Shown here: piece by piece, positions 39,080-46,698 of the stretch | Position numbering within the stretch: position 1 is the stretch's first letter | How the letters are laid out: each line of letters opens with the position of its first letter | Source: Prochlorococcus sp. scB245a_520K10 | GTDB lineage: Bacteria > Cyanobacteriota > Cyanobacteriia > PCC-6307 > Cyanobiaceae | DNA length: 64,000 nucleotides | Assembly (NCBI GenBank): GCA_000634515.1 | Contig: JFNU01000004.1 | Location: 124,001 to 188,000 of the forward strand | Reading direction: 5' to 3' | Notes under the pieces: model-generated | Told to the model about the DNA's origin: nothing | Seen by the model: only the letters and a program-made list of their open reading frames with translations | Database searches by the model: none | Translations under genes and position numbers: made by a program

Positions 39080-39614
39080 CTAGATTCCTTATCTCTGAAG
39101 TATGGGAAGTCTGTAATACAGATTTAGTTTCCTGATTTCTAATAGTAGAAAATCTGGATCTTATATGAGTGGATAAAAAGGAAATTTTTTCTTCGGAAAC
39201 TGTTGATTTATAAACAGTTTTAATGTGTAAATTATTTTGTTCATCAACAAAATAATTTGAAGATGAAATGACAGATTCGGTGTAACCTTTATTTCTCAAA
39301 ACAATTCCTGAATTTTCATCTTTGGGTAAAAAAATCAAAATAGTTTCATCTCCCTCACTGATATCATCATCATCCCAATCACTGATAACTTGCCATTTTA
39401 TAGAAATGGCTATGTTCTCTAAGTTTAAATTTAATTTATAATTTTTAAAAATTTCAACTACTTTTTTATTTTTTGGGTTGATATGTTTTATGTATATTTT
39501 ACTAGTTGAGTTTTCAAATTCTTGAAAAGCTAAAGTGTGAGTACTTCTTATAGATTTCCACTCTCCTATACTTTTATCAATGAATTGATTAATAGTTGTT
39601 AGATTCTTCGTCAA
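39063..39614 (-). CDS. cpeS: CpeS-type phycobilin lyase
   Basis: 183 residues from a TTG start; no ATG exists in the first 180 codons, and the frame upstream of the TTG is not conserved. The S/U-type lyase lipocalin-like pattern is seen in [32 protein letters not shown] and [16 protein letters not shown]. In Prochlorococcus MED4, CpeS was shown to attach phycoerythrobilin to Cys82 of CpeB, consistent with the neighbouring cpeB. An overlapping small ORF lies upstream on the same strand. Confidence 0.9.
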   Translation of the reverse strand: MTKNLTTINQFIDKSIGEWKSIRSTHTLAFQEFENSTSKIYIKHINPKNKKVVEIFKNYKLNLNLENIAISIKWQVISDWDDDDISEGDETILIFLPKDENSGIVLRNKGYTESVISSSNYFVDEQNNLHIKTVYKSTVSEEKISFLSTHIRSRFSTIRNQETKSVLQTSHTSEIRNLASLKD

Positions 39615-39768
39615 GTTTATCTTCTACGGAATGATTTTCTGCCTTTTGTATCATTCTTACCATTGAATCCACCATTAATCTTTTTGCAGAAGTTACTTTT
39701 AATCCAGAAGGAGTGGTTGATATTTGTTCTCCAGGGCGATTATATGAAGTTGGTCTAAATGGAGTCAT
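39589..39768 (-). CDS. Small hypothetical protein upstream of cpeS
   Basis: 59 residues, beginning [18 protein letters not shown] and continuing with [20 protein letters not shown], then an acidic tail. Too short for a routine ORF cut-off. Its 3' end overlaps the cpeS TTG start by 26 bp, an arrangement suggesting translational coupling. Start ATG at 39768. I do not recognise the family; a basic amphipathic central helix is the only visible feature. The overlap, and the absence of stops in a very AT-rich region, support a real gene. Confidence 0.6.
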   Translation of the reverse strand: MTPFRPTSYNRPGEQISTTPSGLKVTSAKRLMVDSMVRMIQKAENHSVEDKLDEESNNY

Positions 39769-39885
39769 CTAATAACTTTAAAAATTAATCGATTTCTATT
39801 CTTGCATGAATTCTTATTTATGTAGTTGTTGTTTGCAAAAATGTCATATCTTTCTTTTTTGATTACAGAATCATCAACTGTTTTG

Positions 39886-40521
39886 TTATCTAGGCATTTT
39901 ATTTTTTGCCAATCCTGAAATAGTCGCTAAAGCAAACATTCCCAATAAAGCAATTCCTAGAAATAATCCTGCTCCCTGGCTAACTCCAGCACCCACTGCT
40001 ACTAATATAGAGTCACTTATTAGGAGACTTATTAATAATGCTGGAGTAAATATTTTCCAGCGAGTTCCTCCAATACCAATTGCATAGCTTAGAAAATCAA
40101 AAAGGCCTGTCATTAGAAGGCCTGTCATAAGAAAGAAATTTTCTTCTAGCTGGTTTTGATTAAAACTTTCAATCTTTTGCATGGCTTTTGGGCCTACTAA
40201 ATTACGTACAGGGACCCGACCATAATTTCTCGCAATAAAGAAAGCAGCTTGGCAAAAAACTATATCAGAAAAGATTATAGTCATGTAACCTTTTTGAAAT
40301 CCAAGTAATGAACCAGCTAGCAAAGAATAAGCTGAACTTGGAAGGGCAGGTAAAATAATACTTACTCCTCTAAGTATAAATATTCCAAAAGGAGCCCAAA
40401 ACCCCATACTTTCTATTTTGTTCCTTAGAGGCTCAATCCCATAATTTTGGATTAAATAAATCAATACAACAAATATTGCTATAAAAAAAACTACTGAGAG
40501 AAATTTCTGTATTTTATTCAT
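39886..40521 (-). CDS. TVP38/TMEM64 (DedA-like, VTT domain) membrane protein
   Basis: 211 residues with about five hydrophobic segments (8-27, 44-65, 70-92, 130-150, 160-205). The VTT-domain signature is seen in LPALPSSAYSLLAGSLLGFQKG and in FFIARNYGRVPVRNLVG. Such proteins belong to the DedA/VTT lipid-scramblase-like superfamily; transported species unknown. Single gene divergent from the secreted hypothetical downstream. Confidence 0.85.
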   Translation of the reverse strand: MNKIQKFLSVVFFIAIFVVLIYLIQNYGIEPLRNKIESMGFWAPFGIFILRGVSIILPALPSSAYSLLAGSLLGFQKGYMTIIFSDIVFCQAAFFIARNYGRVPVRNLVGPKAMQKIESFNQNQLEENFFLMTGLLMTGLFDFLSYAIGIGGTRWKIFTPALLISLLISDSILVAVGAGVSQGAGLFLGIALLGMFALATISGLAKNKMPR

Positions 40522-40668
40522 TATTTTGCTAATAAATTTATTGGAAGTAAATTCTTAATTTTAATATTTGATTCTATCTATAATAGAAATACTAATCAAT
40601 AAAAATTTTTACAAATTTTTAATCTTATAGTTCTCCCAATAAAACATTTTTGTATTCCATAAGTAGTC

Positions 40669-41088
40669 ATGATTGATTCTAAGAATAAAGTTAATTCGAT
40701 ATTTTTTAGAAATATCATTTATTTAGTCCTTTCGATTATCGTTTCTTTTTGTATTTCAATAAAAAAATCAGATGCTTTGCCTCATAAATGGGTTGGCGTC
40801 CCTAAAAGTGAATATGGAGAACAGTTATGGGATAGGCAAAGTATAAAAAGGAATGAAGACGGTTCTGTAAGAGTATTGAGTAAATTTATTCCCAAAACAA
40901 AAAGTGAAATTACAAATGATATTCTTTATACAATGGATATAAATTGTTTTGAAAAATCATTCAGAGACGTTGATGTATCTATAGATGAAGTAAATAGTAA
41001 TTTCAATGATTCCGCTGATTGGCAAGACCCAAATGGAGATGAACTAATTTTGGGTGTAATTAGTCAAGTATGCAGAATAGAAAACTAA
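40669..41088 (+). CDS. Secreted hypothetical protein, adhesin-E-like fold suggested
   Basis: 139 residues with a clear signal peptide (hydrophobic core about 14-30, likely cleavage around SDA-LP near residue 37). The mature part has WVGVPKSEYGEQLWDRQSIKR, VRVLSKFIP and YTMDINCFEKSFRDVDV, a small beta-rich pattern resembling surface-adhesin E-like or other conserved cyanobacterial exported proteins. Two cysteines in the mature part (near residues 89 and 135) could form a disulfide. It ends about 60 bp before a strong hairpin terminator. Function unknown. Confidence 0.75.
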   Translation: MIDSKNKVNSIFFRNIIYLVLSIIVSFCISIKKSDALPHKWVGVPKSEYGEQLWDRQSIKRNEDGSVRVLSKFIPKTKSEITNDILYTMDINCFEKSFRDVDVSIDEVNSNFNDSADWQDPNGDELILGVISQVCRIEN

Positions 41089-41146
41089 TAAATTTCAAAT
41101 TCTAGAAATAAAATAAAAAATAAGTTTCTACATTTCTAGAAAATAT

Positions 41147-41171
41147 AAAACCCCTTCATAGAAGGGGTTTT
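41147..41171 (+). terminator. Rho-independent-type hairpin after the secreted hypothetical gene
   Basis: 11-bp perfect stem (AAAACCCCTTC/GAAGGGGTTTT) with a 3-nt loop. It has A and T runs at both sides, so it can work in both directions. It lies immediately left of the duplicated tRNA-Phe end. Confidence 0.85.
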
Positions 41172-41206
41172 AAAGGTGCCAGGACCCAGATTTGAAGTGG
41201 AGACAA
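41170..41206 (-). repeat. Truncated duplicate of the tRNA-Phe 3' end (att-like site)
   Basis: Bases 41170-41196 are identical to 42014-42040, the 3' end of the intact tRNA-Phe gene plus flank (27 bp direct repeat); the next 10 bases differ at 3 positions. Distance between the copies is 844 bp. A short copy of a tRNA 3' end at a distance from the real gene is the usual footprint of site-specific integration by a tyrosine recombinase. Confidence 0.8.
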
Positions 41207-41277
41207 TATTAAAAATAGTTAATTTTCAGTATCATAATGATACCAAAAAGACCCTTTTTTGGGGTTAATTTTTTAAC

Positions 41278-41298
41278 TAACATTCCACTAACATTCCA
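41278..41298 (+). repeat. Tandem pair of TAACATTCCA (left)
   Basis: Two copies of the decamer at 41278-41287 and 41289-41298, 11 bp apart, about one helical turn. A similar pair recurs at 41866-41886, and an inverted copy lies at 41346-41355. Position near an att-like repeat suggests recombinase arm-binding sites; this is inference. Confidence 0.6.
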
Positions 41299-41345
41299 TA
41301 TCCATTTAATAAGAATGGTTGTGCAGGATAATTTCTATTACAAAA

Positions 41346-41355
41346 TGGAATGTTA
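41346..41355 (-). repeat. Inverted copy of TAACATTCCA
   Basis: TGGAATGTTA on the plus strand, the exact reverse complement of the decamer repeated on both sides of the element, 48 bp right of the left pair. Confidence 0.5.
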
Positions 41356-41479
41356 TTAACTCCATTAAATATTAGTTGGCTTAATAAAGTATTAAGTATT
41401 ATTTCTAAAAGGCTTTAAAAAAAATATATGTTTTATTTTTAGTCAACCAAAATTTTAGAGAATATAAAGGGATTTTAAT

Positions 41480-41707
41480 ATGAAAGATTTCCTACTAAAA
41501 ATTTTTAACTTTCTAAAAGATCTTTACAATAAACTTATTAAATTTTTAAAAAGTATTTCACCTGAAGAGAAGCCAGTTGAGGAAGAGAAGCCAGTTGAGG
41601 AAGAGAAGCCAGTTGAGGAAGAGAAGCCAGTTGAGGAAGAGAAGCCAGTTGAGGAAGAGAAGCCAGTTGAGGAAGAGAAGCAAGCTGAAGATGAAAAACC
41701 AGTTTAA
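41480..41707 (+). CDS. Small Lys/Glu/Pro/Val repeat protein, possibly truncated
   Basis: 75 residues. An N-terminal amphipathic helix of about 28 residues (MKDFLLKIFNFLKDLYNKLI ...) is followed by six identical EEKPVE units, a degenerate EEKQAE and DEKPV before a TAA. The DNA of the repeats is six perfect 18-bp copies (41564-41671), a sign of recent tandem expansion. Reading past the TAA in the same frame gives 25 more codons including W-C-N-E-C, so the stop may be a recent nonsense mutation. It is the only sizeable ORF in the element; function unknown. Confidence 0.6.
   Translation: MKDFLLKIFNFLKDLYNKLIKFLKSISPEEKPVEEEKPVEEEKPVEEEKPVEEEKPVEEEKPVEEEKQAEDEKPV
41564..41689 (+). repeat. Tandem 18-bp coding repeat
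   Basis: Six exact copies of an 18-bp unit encoding EEKPVE (41564-41671), then one diverged unit encoding EEKQAE (41672-41689). Units are head to tail with no spacers. Copy number is likely to vary between strains through slippage. Confidence 0.95.
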
Positions 41708-41865
41708 AAAAGATGGTGTAATGAATGTAATGCTTATGCAACTACAGCAAGCATTTTAAAAGGACTCAAGAAATGGATGATATGAGTGACAACATCAGAG
41801 CAAACTTCTATGAAGATGGAATGTAAGTTCTGGGGATTAAAAAAGTAGTAATTTTATTGCTCAAC

Positions 41866-41886
41866 TAACATTCCACTTACATTCCA
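41866..41886 (+). repeat. Tandem pair of TAACATTCCA (right)
   Basis: TAACATTCCA at 41866-41875 and TTACATTCCA at 41877-41886, with the same 11-bp spacing as the left pair. The flanking AACTAACATTCCAC is shared between both sides. It lies about 128 bp from the intact tRNA-Phe end. Confidence 0.6.
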
Positions 41887-41897
41887 AATATATGCCC

Positions 41898-41930
41898 CTC
41901 AGAGAGTTCATTTTTGCTCTCTGAGTGTTT
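41898..41930 (+). terminator. Terminator-like hairpin inside the element
   Basis: Perfect 9-bp inverted repeat CTCAGAGAG/CTCTCTGAG (41898-41906 and 41917-41925) with a 10-nt loop, followed by TGTTTCTTT. It could end transcription of the repeat-protein gene. Confidence 0.6.
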
Positions 41931-42020
41931 CTTTAGATATCCTGAAAAGAACTGTCAGAACAAATTTTAGGCATTAAAAAAGCACCTTTTCAGATGCTCA
42001 ATTAATCCTTTTATTAAAGG

Positions 42021-42093
42021 TGCCAGGACCCAGATTTGAACTGGGGACACGGCGATTTTCAGTCGCCTGCTCTACCAACTGAGCTATCCCGGC
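42021..42093 (-). tRNA. tRNA-Phe (GAA)
   Basis: 73-nt cloverleaf: acceptor GCCGGGA/TCCTGGC with one G-U pair, D arm GCTC/GAGC, anticodon loop CTGAAAA with GAA, T arm with TTCAAAT, discriminator A, CCA not encoded. Its 3' end is duplicated at 41170-41206, marking it as an integration site. Confidence 0.97.
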
Positions 42094-42181
42094 TGTAACC
42101 TATATACTTTAAATTAAGATGTGTAGTTTGTGAAACCCTTTTCGCTAAAAATTTTATATCTTCATCAAATATCAAAAATTA

Positions 42182-43411
42182 TTATTTTGAATTAATGGCT
42201 AATAACGCAGCACCAAATGAAGTAGTTTTATTACATGAAACTATTGGTATATTTATAATTTTTTCTCTTATTTTTCTCCACTGAGGGTTTTTTGAACCTC
42301 CGCCAATAGTAATAATTTTTTTTGGAAGCGAACCCGTCAGTTCGCGAAGTTTTTCCCATCCTTTCAATTCAATATTAGCTAGTCCCTCGAATAGTGCATG
42401 TAAATAAAGCGAGTCGCTTACTGGTCTAGGACCAAGAATCGGCTCTAAATTAGAATTATTTATAGGAAATCTCTCTCCTTTACTATTAAGGGGTAAAAGA
42501 TTTAGAGAAGTATTTTTCGATGGATTTATTTGTCGACTTAGTTCTTTGATTTCTAAATTAGAAAAAAATTTAGATAAGATACCGCATCCTGCGTTTGATG
42601 CGCCTCCACAGATCCAATCGCCATTGACTCTATGTGTTGTGATTCCTTGTTCTTTTACTGGCTTATCAATAATTTTTTTAACTACAATAGTTGTTCCTAA
42701 AACTGTCAGACCATCTTCTTTCCCTAAACTTGCCGCTATTAAACTTGCATTAGAATCAGTGGTGCCTGAGATCAATATTAATTTTTTATTCAAGTTAAAT
42801 CTTTTTGCTAAATCAGAATTAACTAGTCCAATAATTTTTCCACTTTTTATTATTTCAGGCAAGCATTTTTGCCATGAAGTATTCAGAAAGCTTATTGGCC
42901 AAGATCCTTTTTTTATATCCCAACCAAGTTTGATATTATTGCCTTCTTCTCCATAAGTCCAATCTTTTAAAAACCAGCCAGTTATCCAATCAGATTGATG
43001 TCTTAAAAGTATATTTGTCCCATATTTATCTATTAAATTCAGTGCTTTTGCAAGACTACTGTATGGAGTTTGTAAATGATCTTCTCCAGAAGTTAACGAT
43101 TCAAGAAGAATCTTATTTTCATTACATGCTTGGTCATATGGTATTGCTTTTCCCATCGGCTCCCCTTTTAAATTGGATGCTATCAAAGTTCCTGAGGTTC
43201 CAGATATAGCCAATTTATTAAGGTTACTTTTTACCTCAACAGGTATACTATCTAAAAGTTTTTCACAAGAGTTGATCCAAGAATTTGGATTTTTAAAACC
43301 ATATAGATAAGGAACTGAATTTGAATATACCAATTCCTTATGAAGATCAATTATTGATATTCTTACACCACTGGTTCCAAAATCTAACCCTCCATAAAAA
43401 TTATCAGGCAT
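42182..43411 (-). CDS. FGGY-family carbohydrate kinase, D-ribulokinase-like
   Basis: 409 residues. N-terminal phosphate loop GLDFGTSGVRISIID, then LAISGTSGTLIASNLKGEP, GTTDSNASLIAASLGKEDG and GGGSKNPQWRKIREKI. The whole pattern closely follows the cyanobacterial/plant XK-1 group, whose Synechococcus elongatus member (SePSK) is reported to prefer D-ribulose over xylulose. Likely phosphorylates a ketopentose; the exact substrate needs assay. metK lies 9 bp upstream on the same strand. Confidence 0.88.
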   Translation of the reverse strand: MPDNFYGGLDFGTSGVRISIIDLHKELVYSNSVPYLYGFKNPNSWINSCEKLLDSIPVEVKSNLNKLAISGTSGTLIASNLKGEPMGKAIPYDQACNENKILLESLTSGEDHLQTPYSSLAKALNLIDKYGTNILLRHQSDWITGWFLKDWTYGEEGNNIKLGWDIKKGSWPISFLNTSWQKCLPEIIKSGKIIGLVNSDLAKRFNLNKKLILISGTTDSNASLIAASLGKEDGLTVLGTTIVVKKIIDKPVKEQGITTHRVNGDWICGGASNAGCGILSKFFSNLEIKELSRQINPSKNTSLNLLPLNSKGERFPINNSNLEPILGPRPVSDSLYLHALFEGLANIELKGWEKLRELTGSLPKKIITIGGGSKNPQWRKIREKIINIPIVSCNKTTSFGAALLAINSK

Positions 43412-43420
43412 AGAGTAAAT

Positions 43421-44665
43421 TTATTTCAAAAATATTTTAGATGCCTTTACTAATTTGGCTGCTTTTTCTTCAACATTTTCCCAAGGGAGCTCAAGATCTC
43501 TTCTGCCAAAATGCCCGTAGGATGCAGTCTTTCTAAAAAATTTCCCACCCTTTTTTTTTGGTAGATTTCTTAAGTTAAATTCTTTTATTATTGCTTCAGG
43601 TCTTAAATCAAAGTGCTCTTTAATAATTTCAGTCAAATTAGCTTGTGAAATCAGACCAGTATCAAAAGTTTCAACGAGAATGGAAATAGGCTTTGAAACT
43701 CCAATTGCATAACTTAATTGTACTTCAGCCTTTTTTGCTAATTTTGCCTTAACAATACTTTTAGCTACGTAACGTGCTGCATAAGCAGCTGATCTATCCA
43801 CCTTTGTGGGATCTTTGCCCGAAAATGCGCCACCTCCGTGTCTTGCATACCCTCCATAAGTATCTACAATAATTTTTCTGCCAGTAAGGCCGGCATCTCC
43901 CTGTGGACCTCCTATGACAAATTTACCTGTGGGATTTACAAGAAATCTTGTTTTGTGAATGTCTGGTTTGATTTCTAAATCTTCAGTGGCAGGTATAACA
44001 ACATTTGTCCATAAATCCTCTTTTATTCTTTGGCGAATTTCTTCATCATCTTTTATCCCATTAATCTCAGGATTATGTTGAGTAGAAATTAAAATGGTGT
44101 TAATTGAAACTGGGACCCCTTTTTTGTAATCAATGCTTACTTGAGTTTTGCCATCAGGGAGGAGATAATCAAGGACTTTTTCATGTCTTACTTTGGCAAG
44201 TTGAATGGCTAATCTATGAGCCAAGCTTATTGGTAAAGGCATCAATTCAGGAGTTTCATCGCATGCATATCCAAACATTATTCCTTGATCACCAGCCCCG
44301 GTATTGTTTTCCAAATCATTATTAGTATCATCAGCTTCGTTAACTCCTTGAGAAATATCTGGTGATTGCTCGTCAAGGGCTACTAATACAGCACAGCTAT
44401 TGGCGTCAAAGCCCCCCGCTTTATGATCTTCATATCCAATTTCTTTAATAACATTTCTAACTAATTTTATATAGTCAACTTTTGCTTTTGAAGTTATTTC
44501 TCCAGTAAGTAAACAAAGACCAGTATTTACTACAGTTTCACAAGCAACTCTGCTTTCTGGATCTTCTGTCAATAAAGCATCTAAAACAGCGTCACTTATT
44601 TGATCGCATATTTTGTCAGGATGACCTTCAGTTACAGATTCAGAAGTGAATATGAAATCACTCAT
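43421..44665 (-). CDS. metK: S-adenosylmethionine synthase
   Basis: 414 residues. Signatures: [21 protein letters not shown] at the N-terminus, [15 protein letters not shown] (ATP-binding hexapeptide region), [21 protein letters not shown] and the P-loop-like [19 protein letters not shown]. Makes SAM from ATP and methionine, needed for chlorophyll methylation, prmC and more. It probably forms a unit with the kinase 9 bp downstream. The 135 bp to rps1 hold no recognisable SAM riboswitch. Confidence 0.98.
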   Translation of the reverse strand: MSDFIFTSESVTEGHPDKICDQISDAVLDALLTEDPESRVACETVVNTGLCLLTGEITSKAKVDYIKLVRNVIKEIGYEDHKAGGFDANSCAVLVALDEQSPDISQGVNEADDTNNDLENNTGAGDQGIMFGYACDETPELMPLPISLAHRLAIQLAKVRHEKVLDYLLPDGKTQVSIDYKKGVPVSINTILISTQHNPEINGIKDDEEIRQRIKEDLWTNVVIPATEDLEIKPDIHKTRFLVNPTGKFVIGGPQGDAGLTGRKIIVDTYGGYARHGGGAFSGKDPTKVDRSAAYAARYVAKSIVKAKLAKKAEVQLSYAIGVSKPISILVETFDTGLISQANLTEIIKEHFDLRPEAIIKEFNLRNLPKKKGGKFFRKTASYGHFGRRDLELPWENVEEKAAKLVKASKIFLK

Positions 44666-44800
44666 TTAAATATAATTTCGTAAGATTGAGTATTATCCTA
44701 AATTAGATTGTGATTACTAATCAATAATTGTAAATTAAAAATATTCAATAAGATAAATAGCCCTGATTTTGGGATATCCCTGCTCAACAAAAAAGTAAAT

Positions 44801-45898
44801 TTAGACTGTTTCAGAAGCTACAGGCATTTCTTCATTTTCGTCAGTTTGCTCAAATAACATTTGCTTATATTTCGCAGCCATTTCTTCAGCTTTACTAAAA
44901 ACTTTTTGAGGATCAGTTAGCATATCGCCTGGTTCGGGTTCAAGTGCTTTTGTAGATAATGAAATTCTTCCTCTTTCCGAATCAAGGTCAATAATCATAA
45001 CTTTCATTTGGTCATTAACATTTAAAACATTATGAGGGGTCTCTATATGTTCATGACTGATCTCAGAAATATGCAATAGACCACTAACGCCTCCAATATC
45101 AATGAAAGCTCCATAAGGTTTAATACCTTTAACAGAACCAACAACAACTTCGCCTACTTCAAGTCTATTCATTTTTTTCTCAACCAAAGCTCTTCTATGA
45201 CTTAGCACTAATCTGTTCCTTTCCTCATCAACTTCAAGGAATTTTAAAGGTAGGTACTCACCTTCTAGGTCATCTTTAATTTTTCGAGCACTTATGTGAG
45301 AACCTGGGATAAAACCTCTCAAGCCTTCCACCCTAACAAGAGCTCCACCTCTGTTTGTTGCAAAAACCTCAGAATAAATAGTCGCATCTTCTTTTTGTAG
45401 TTGTCTAACTCTTTCCCATGCTCTTTGGTATTCAATTCTTCTAATCGAAAGAGCTAATTGACCATCTTCATTTTCTTCACTCATTATGAAAAATTCTCTG
45501 CTTTCCGAAGGTCGTAAAACTTCATTAAGCCCTTCAACTCTATTTATTGAAACTTCCTGAACAGGCATAAAAGCTGCGGTTTTTGCACCGATATCTATCA
45601 TGGCCCCTTTGGGTTCTAGAGCAAAAACAGTCCCTTTTACTAGATCACCAGGCTTAAAATTATAATCATATTTTCCTAAAAGTGATGCAAATTCTTCTTG
45701 AGTGAATCCTGCATTATCAAAGTCTGCATTTGTTCTGCTAGAGGAAGAATCAGCCGAAGGAATATCATTCTTTTCGAACGATAAATCTTCTTCATTTTGA
45801 GATCCTGAATTATTATCTAATTCAGACAAATTTTTAATTTCTTTATCTTCGGAAAGTTCTTTTATGGTTTGGGAAGAATTTTCGTTCATTTTGTGCAT
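44801..45898 (-). CDS. rpsA: 30S ribosomal protein S1 (three S1 domains)
   Basis: 365 residues. An acidic, disordered N-terminus (1-75) is followed by three S1/OB repeats: about 80-150 (GDLVKGTVFALEPKGAMIDIG), 168-235 (IYSEVFATNRGGALVRVEGL) and 253-325 (GEVVVGSVKGIKPYGAFIDIG). Cyanobacterial and chloroplast S1 proteins have three repeats rather than the six of E. coli. It assists mRNA binding to the 30S subunit. Confidence 0.95.
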   Translation of the reverse strand: MHKMNENSSQTIKELSEDKEIKNLSELDNNSGSQNEEDLSFEKNDIPSADSSSSRTNADFDNAGFTQEEFASLLGKYDYNFKPGDLVKGTVFALEPKGAMIDIGAKTAAFMPVQEVSINRVEGLNEVLRPSESREFFIMSEENEDGQLALSIRRIEYQRAWERVRQLQKEDATIYSEVFATNRGGALVRVEGLRGFIPGSHISARKIKDDLEGEYLPLKFLEVDEERNRLVLSHRRALVEKKMNRLEVGEVVVGSVKGIKPYGAFIDIGGVSGLLHISEISHEHIETPHNVLNVNDQMKVMIIDLDSERGRISLSTKALEPEPGDMLTDPQKVFSKAEEMAAKYKQMLFEQTDENEEMPVASETV

Positions 45899-45997
45899 CG
45901 CAGACTACCTAAGGTAGTTAGAAAGGAATGCTACCAGCCTGCAAACTAGTAGCAAAAACATTTGTGTTATGTATTCTACACTTTAGGATGCTGAAAT

Positions 45998-46477
45998 TTA
46001 TAAAATTGAAGCTAATTGGTTTTTTGAACTTCCTTTGAGAGATTCAAGAGTTGATATAAAATCTTTAACGCCATTAAATTTTCGGTAAACTGAGGCGTAT
46101 CTTATATAAGCAACCTCGTTTTCTTTTCTAAGGCTTTTAAGTATTAATTCTCCAATTTGTGAAGATTTAATATCTTTATTAGAATCTTGTATTATTAGTG
46201 ATTCAATTCCATCTACAAAATTAATAATTGCTTCACTAGTGAAGGTAGTTTTTTCGCAAGCTCTAGATATACCAGTGAATAATTTTTGTTTATCAAACAA
46301 TTCTCTACTGCCGTCTTTTTTAATAACTGATATTGGCATTGTCTCAACTCTTTCATAAGTAGTAAATCTAAAACTGCAATTTAAGCATTCTCTTCTTCTT
46401 CGGACACTCTTACCACTATCAGCAGATCTTGATTCCAAAACTCTGCTATCTGTATTTTGACAGGTTGGACACTGCAT
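45998..46477 (-). CDS. nrdR: Transcriptional repressor NrdR
   Basis: 159 residues from the ATG at 46477; a longer frame to 46558 adds 27 residues that pass through a terminator-like hairpin and is rejected. The zinc ribbon starts at residue 1 with ligands Cys3, Cys6, Cys31 and Cys34 (MQCPTC ... CLNC), then an ATP-cone (about 49-139: [20 protein letters not shown]). NrdR represses ribonucleotide reductase genes when dATP is plentiful. It lies between rps1 and psbT on the same strand. Confidence 0.95.
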   Translation of the reverse strand: MQCPTCQNTDSRVLESRSADSGKSVRRRRECLNCSFRFTTYERVETMPISVIKKDGSRELFDKQKLFTGISRACEKTTFTSEAIINFVDGIESLIIQDSNKDIKSSQIGELILKSLRKENEVAYIRYASVYRKFNGVKDFISTLESLKGSSKNQLASIL

Positions 46478-46540
46478 ATAGTGAATTAAGGGGAACTTTA
46501 ACTCTAATAGTAGAGTAATATTTTGATTATGAAAAGTAAA

Positions 46541-46568
46541 AAAAAACCTCTTTAACAAGAGGTTTTTT
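46541..46568 (-). terminator. Hairpin terminator after psbB-psbT
   Basis: Perfect 12-bp stem AAAAAACCTCTT/AAGAGGTTTTTT with loop TAAC. On the minus strand the stem ends in a T run just after the psbT stop, so it should end psbB-psbT transcripts before nrdR. The symmetry allows both directions. Confidence 0.85.
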
Positions 46569-46576
46569 AAAAAAGA

Positions 46577-46675
46577 TCATTTTCTATCAAATTTAGGGGG
46601 ATCTCTAAAGGCGACAGCAAAGAATAAAGTGACAACTGCGAGAGTTAAAATAAGAACGTAAGCGAAAGCTTCCAT
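46577..46675 (-). CDS. psbT: Photosystem II protein T
   Basis: 32 residues: [20 protein letters not shown] then [10 protein letters not shown], the standard single-helix PsbT at the PSII dimer interface, involved in QA stability and recovery from photodamage. It is 23 bp downstream of psbB, same strand, and followed by a terminator. Confidence 0.97.
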   Translation of the reverse strand: MEAFAYVLILTLAVVTLFFAVAFRDPPKFDRK

Positions 46676-46698
46676 AAGATTAAGTAATAAAGTTTAGT

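Larger units (their letters stand above)
41089..41479. other. Non-coding left part of the tRNA-Phe-associated element
   Basis: About 390 bp with no ORF of note. It holds the terminator at 41147-41171, the truncated tRNA-Phe copy at 41170-41206, a tandem pair of TAACATTCCA at 41278 and 41289, and the inverted copy TGGAATGTTA at 41346-41355. The remainder is very AT-rich. The promoter and ribosome-binding site (AAAGGG before 41480) of the repeat protein lie at its right end. Confidence 0.7.
41708..42020. other. Right part of the element, no sizeable ORF
   Basis: About 310 bp. 41708-41782 continues the repeat-protein frame after its stop for 25 sense codons; a separate 17-codon ATG ORF (from 41774) ends at TAA near 41825. 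Then come the second decamer pair (41866-41886), a terminator-like hairpin (41898-41925), AT-rich sequence, and the start of the 27-bp direct repeat at 42014. Confidence 0.6.

Noticed and set aside
41170-41206. Second tRNA-Phe gene
   Set aside because: Only the 3' part is present; no anticodon or 5' half.
41564-41689. CRISPR array
   Set aside because: Repeats are contiguous with no spacers and are in frame within a protein gene.
41538-41759. Other ORFs in the 18-bp repeat (minus strand and second plus frame)
   Set aside because: They arise because an 18-bp repeat stays open in several frames; only the frame from 41480 has a start with a purine-rich upstream site and a distinct N-terminal helix.
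44666-44800. SAM riboswitch upstream of metK
   Set aside because: No recognisable SAM-riboswitch core; only short AT-rich repeats.
46478-46558. Longer nrdR frame
   Set aside because: Extends through a strong hairpin terminator; MQCPTC is the conserved N-terminus with zinc ligands.
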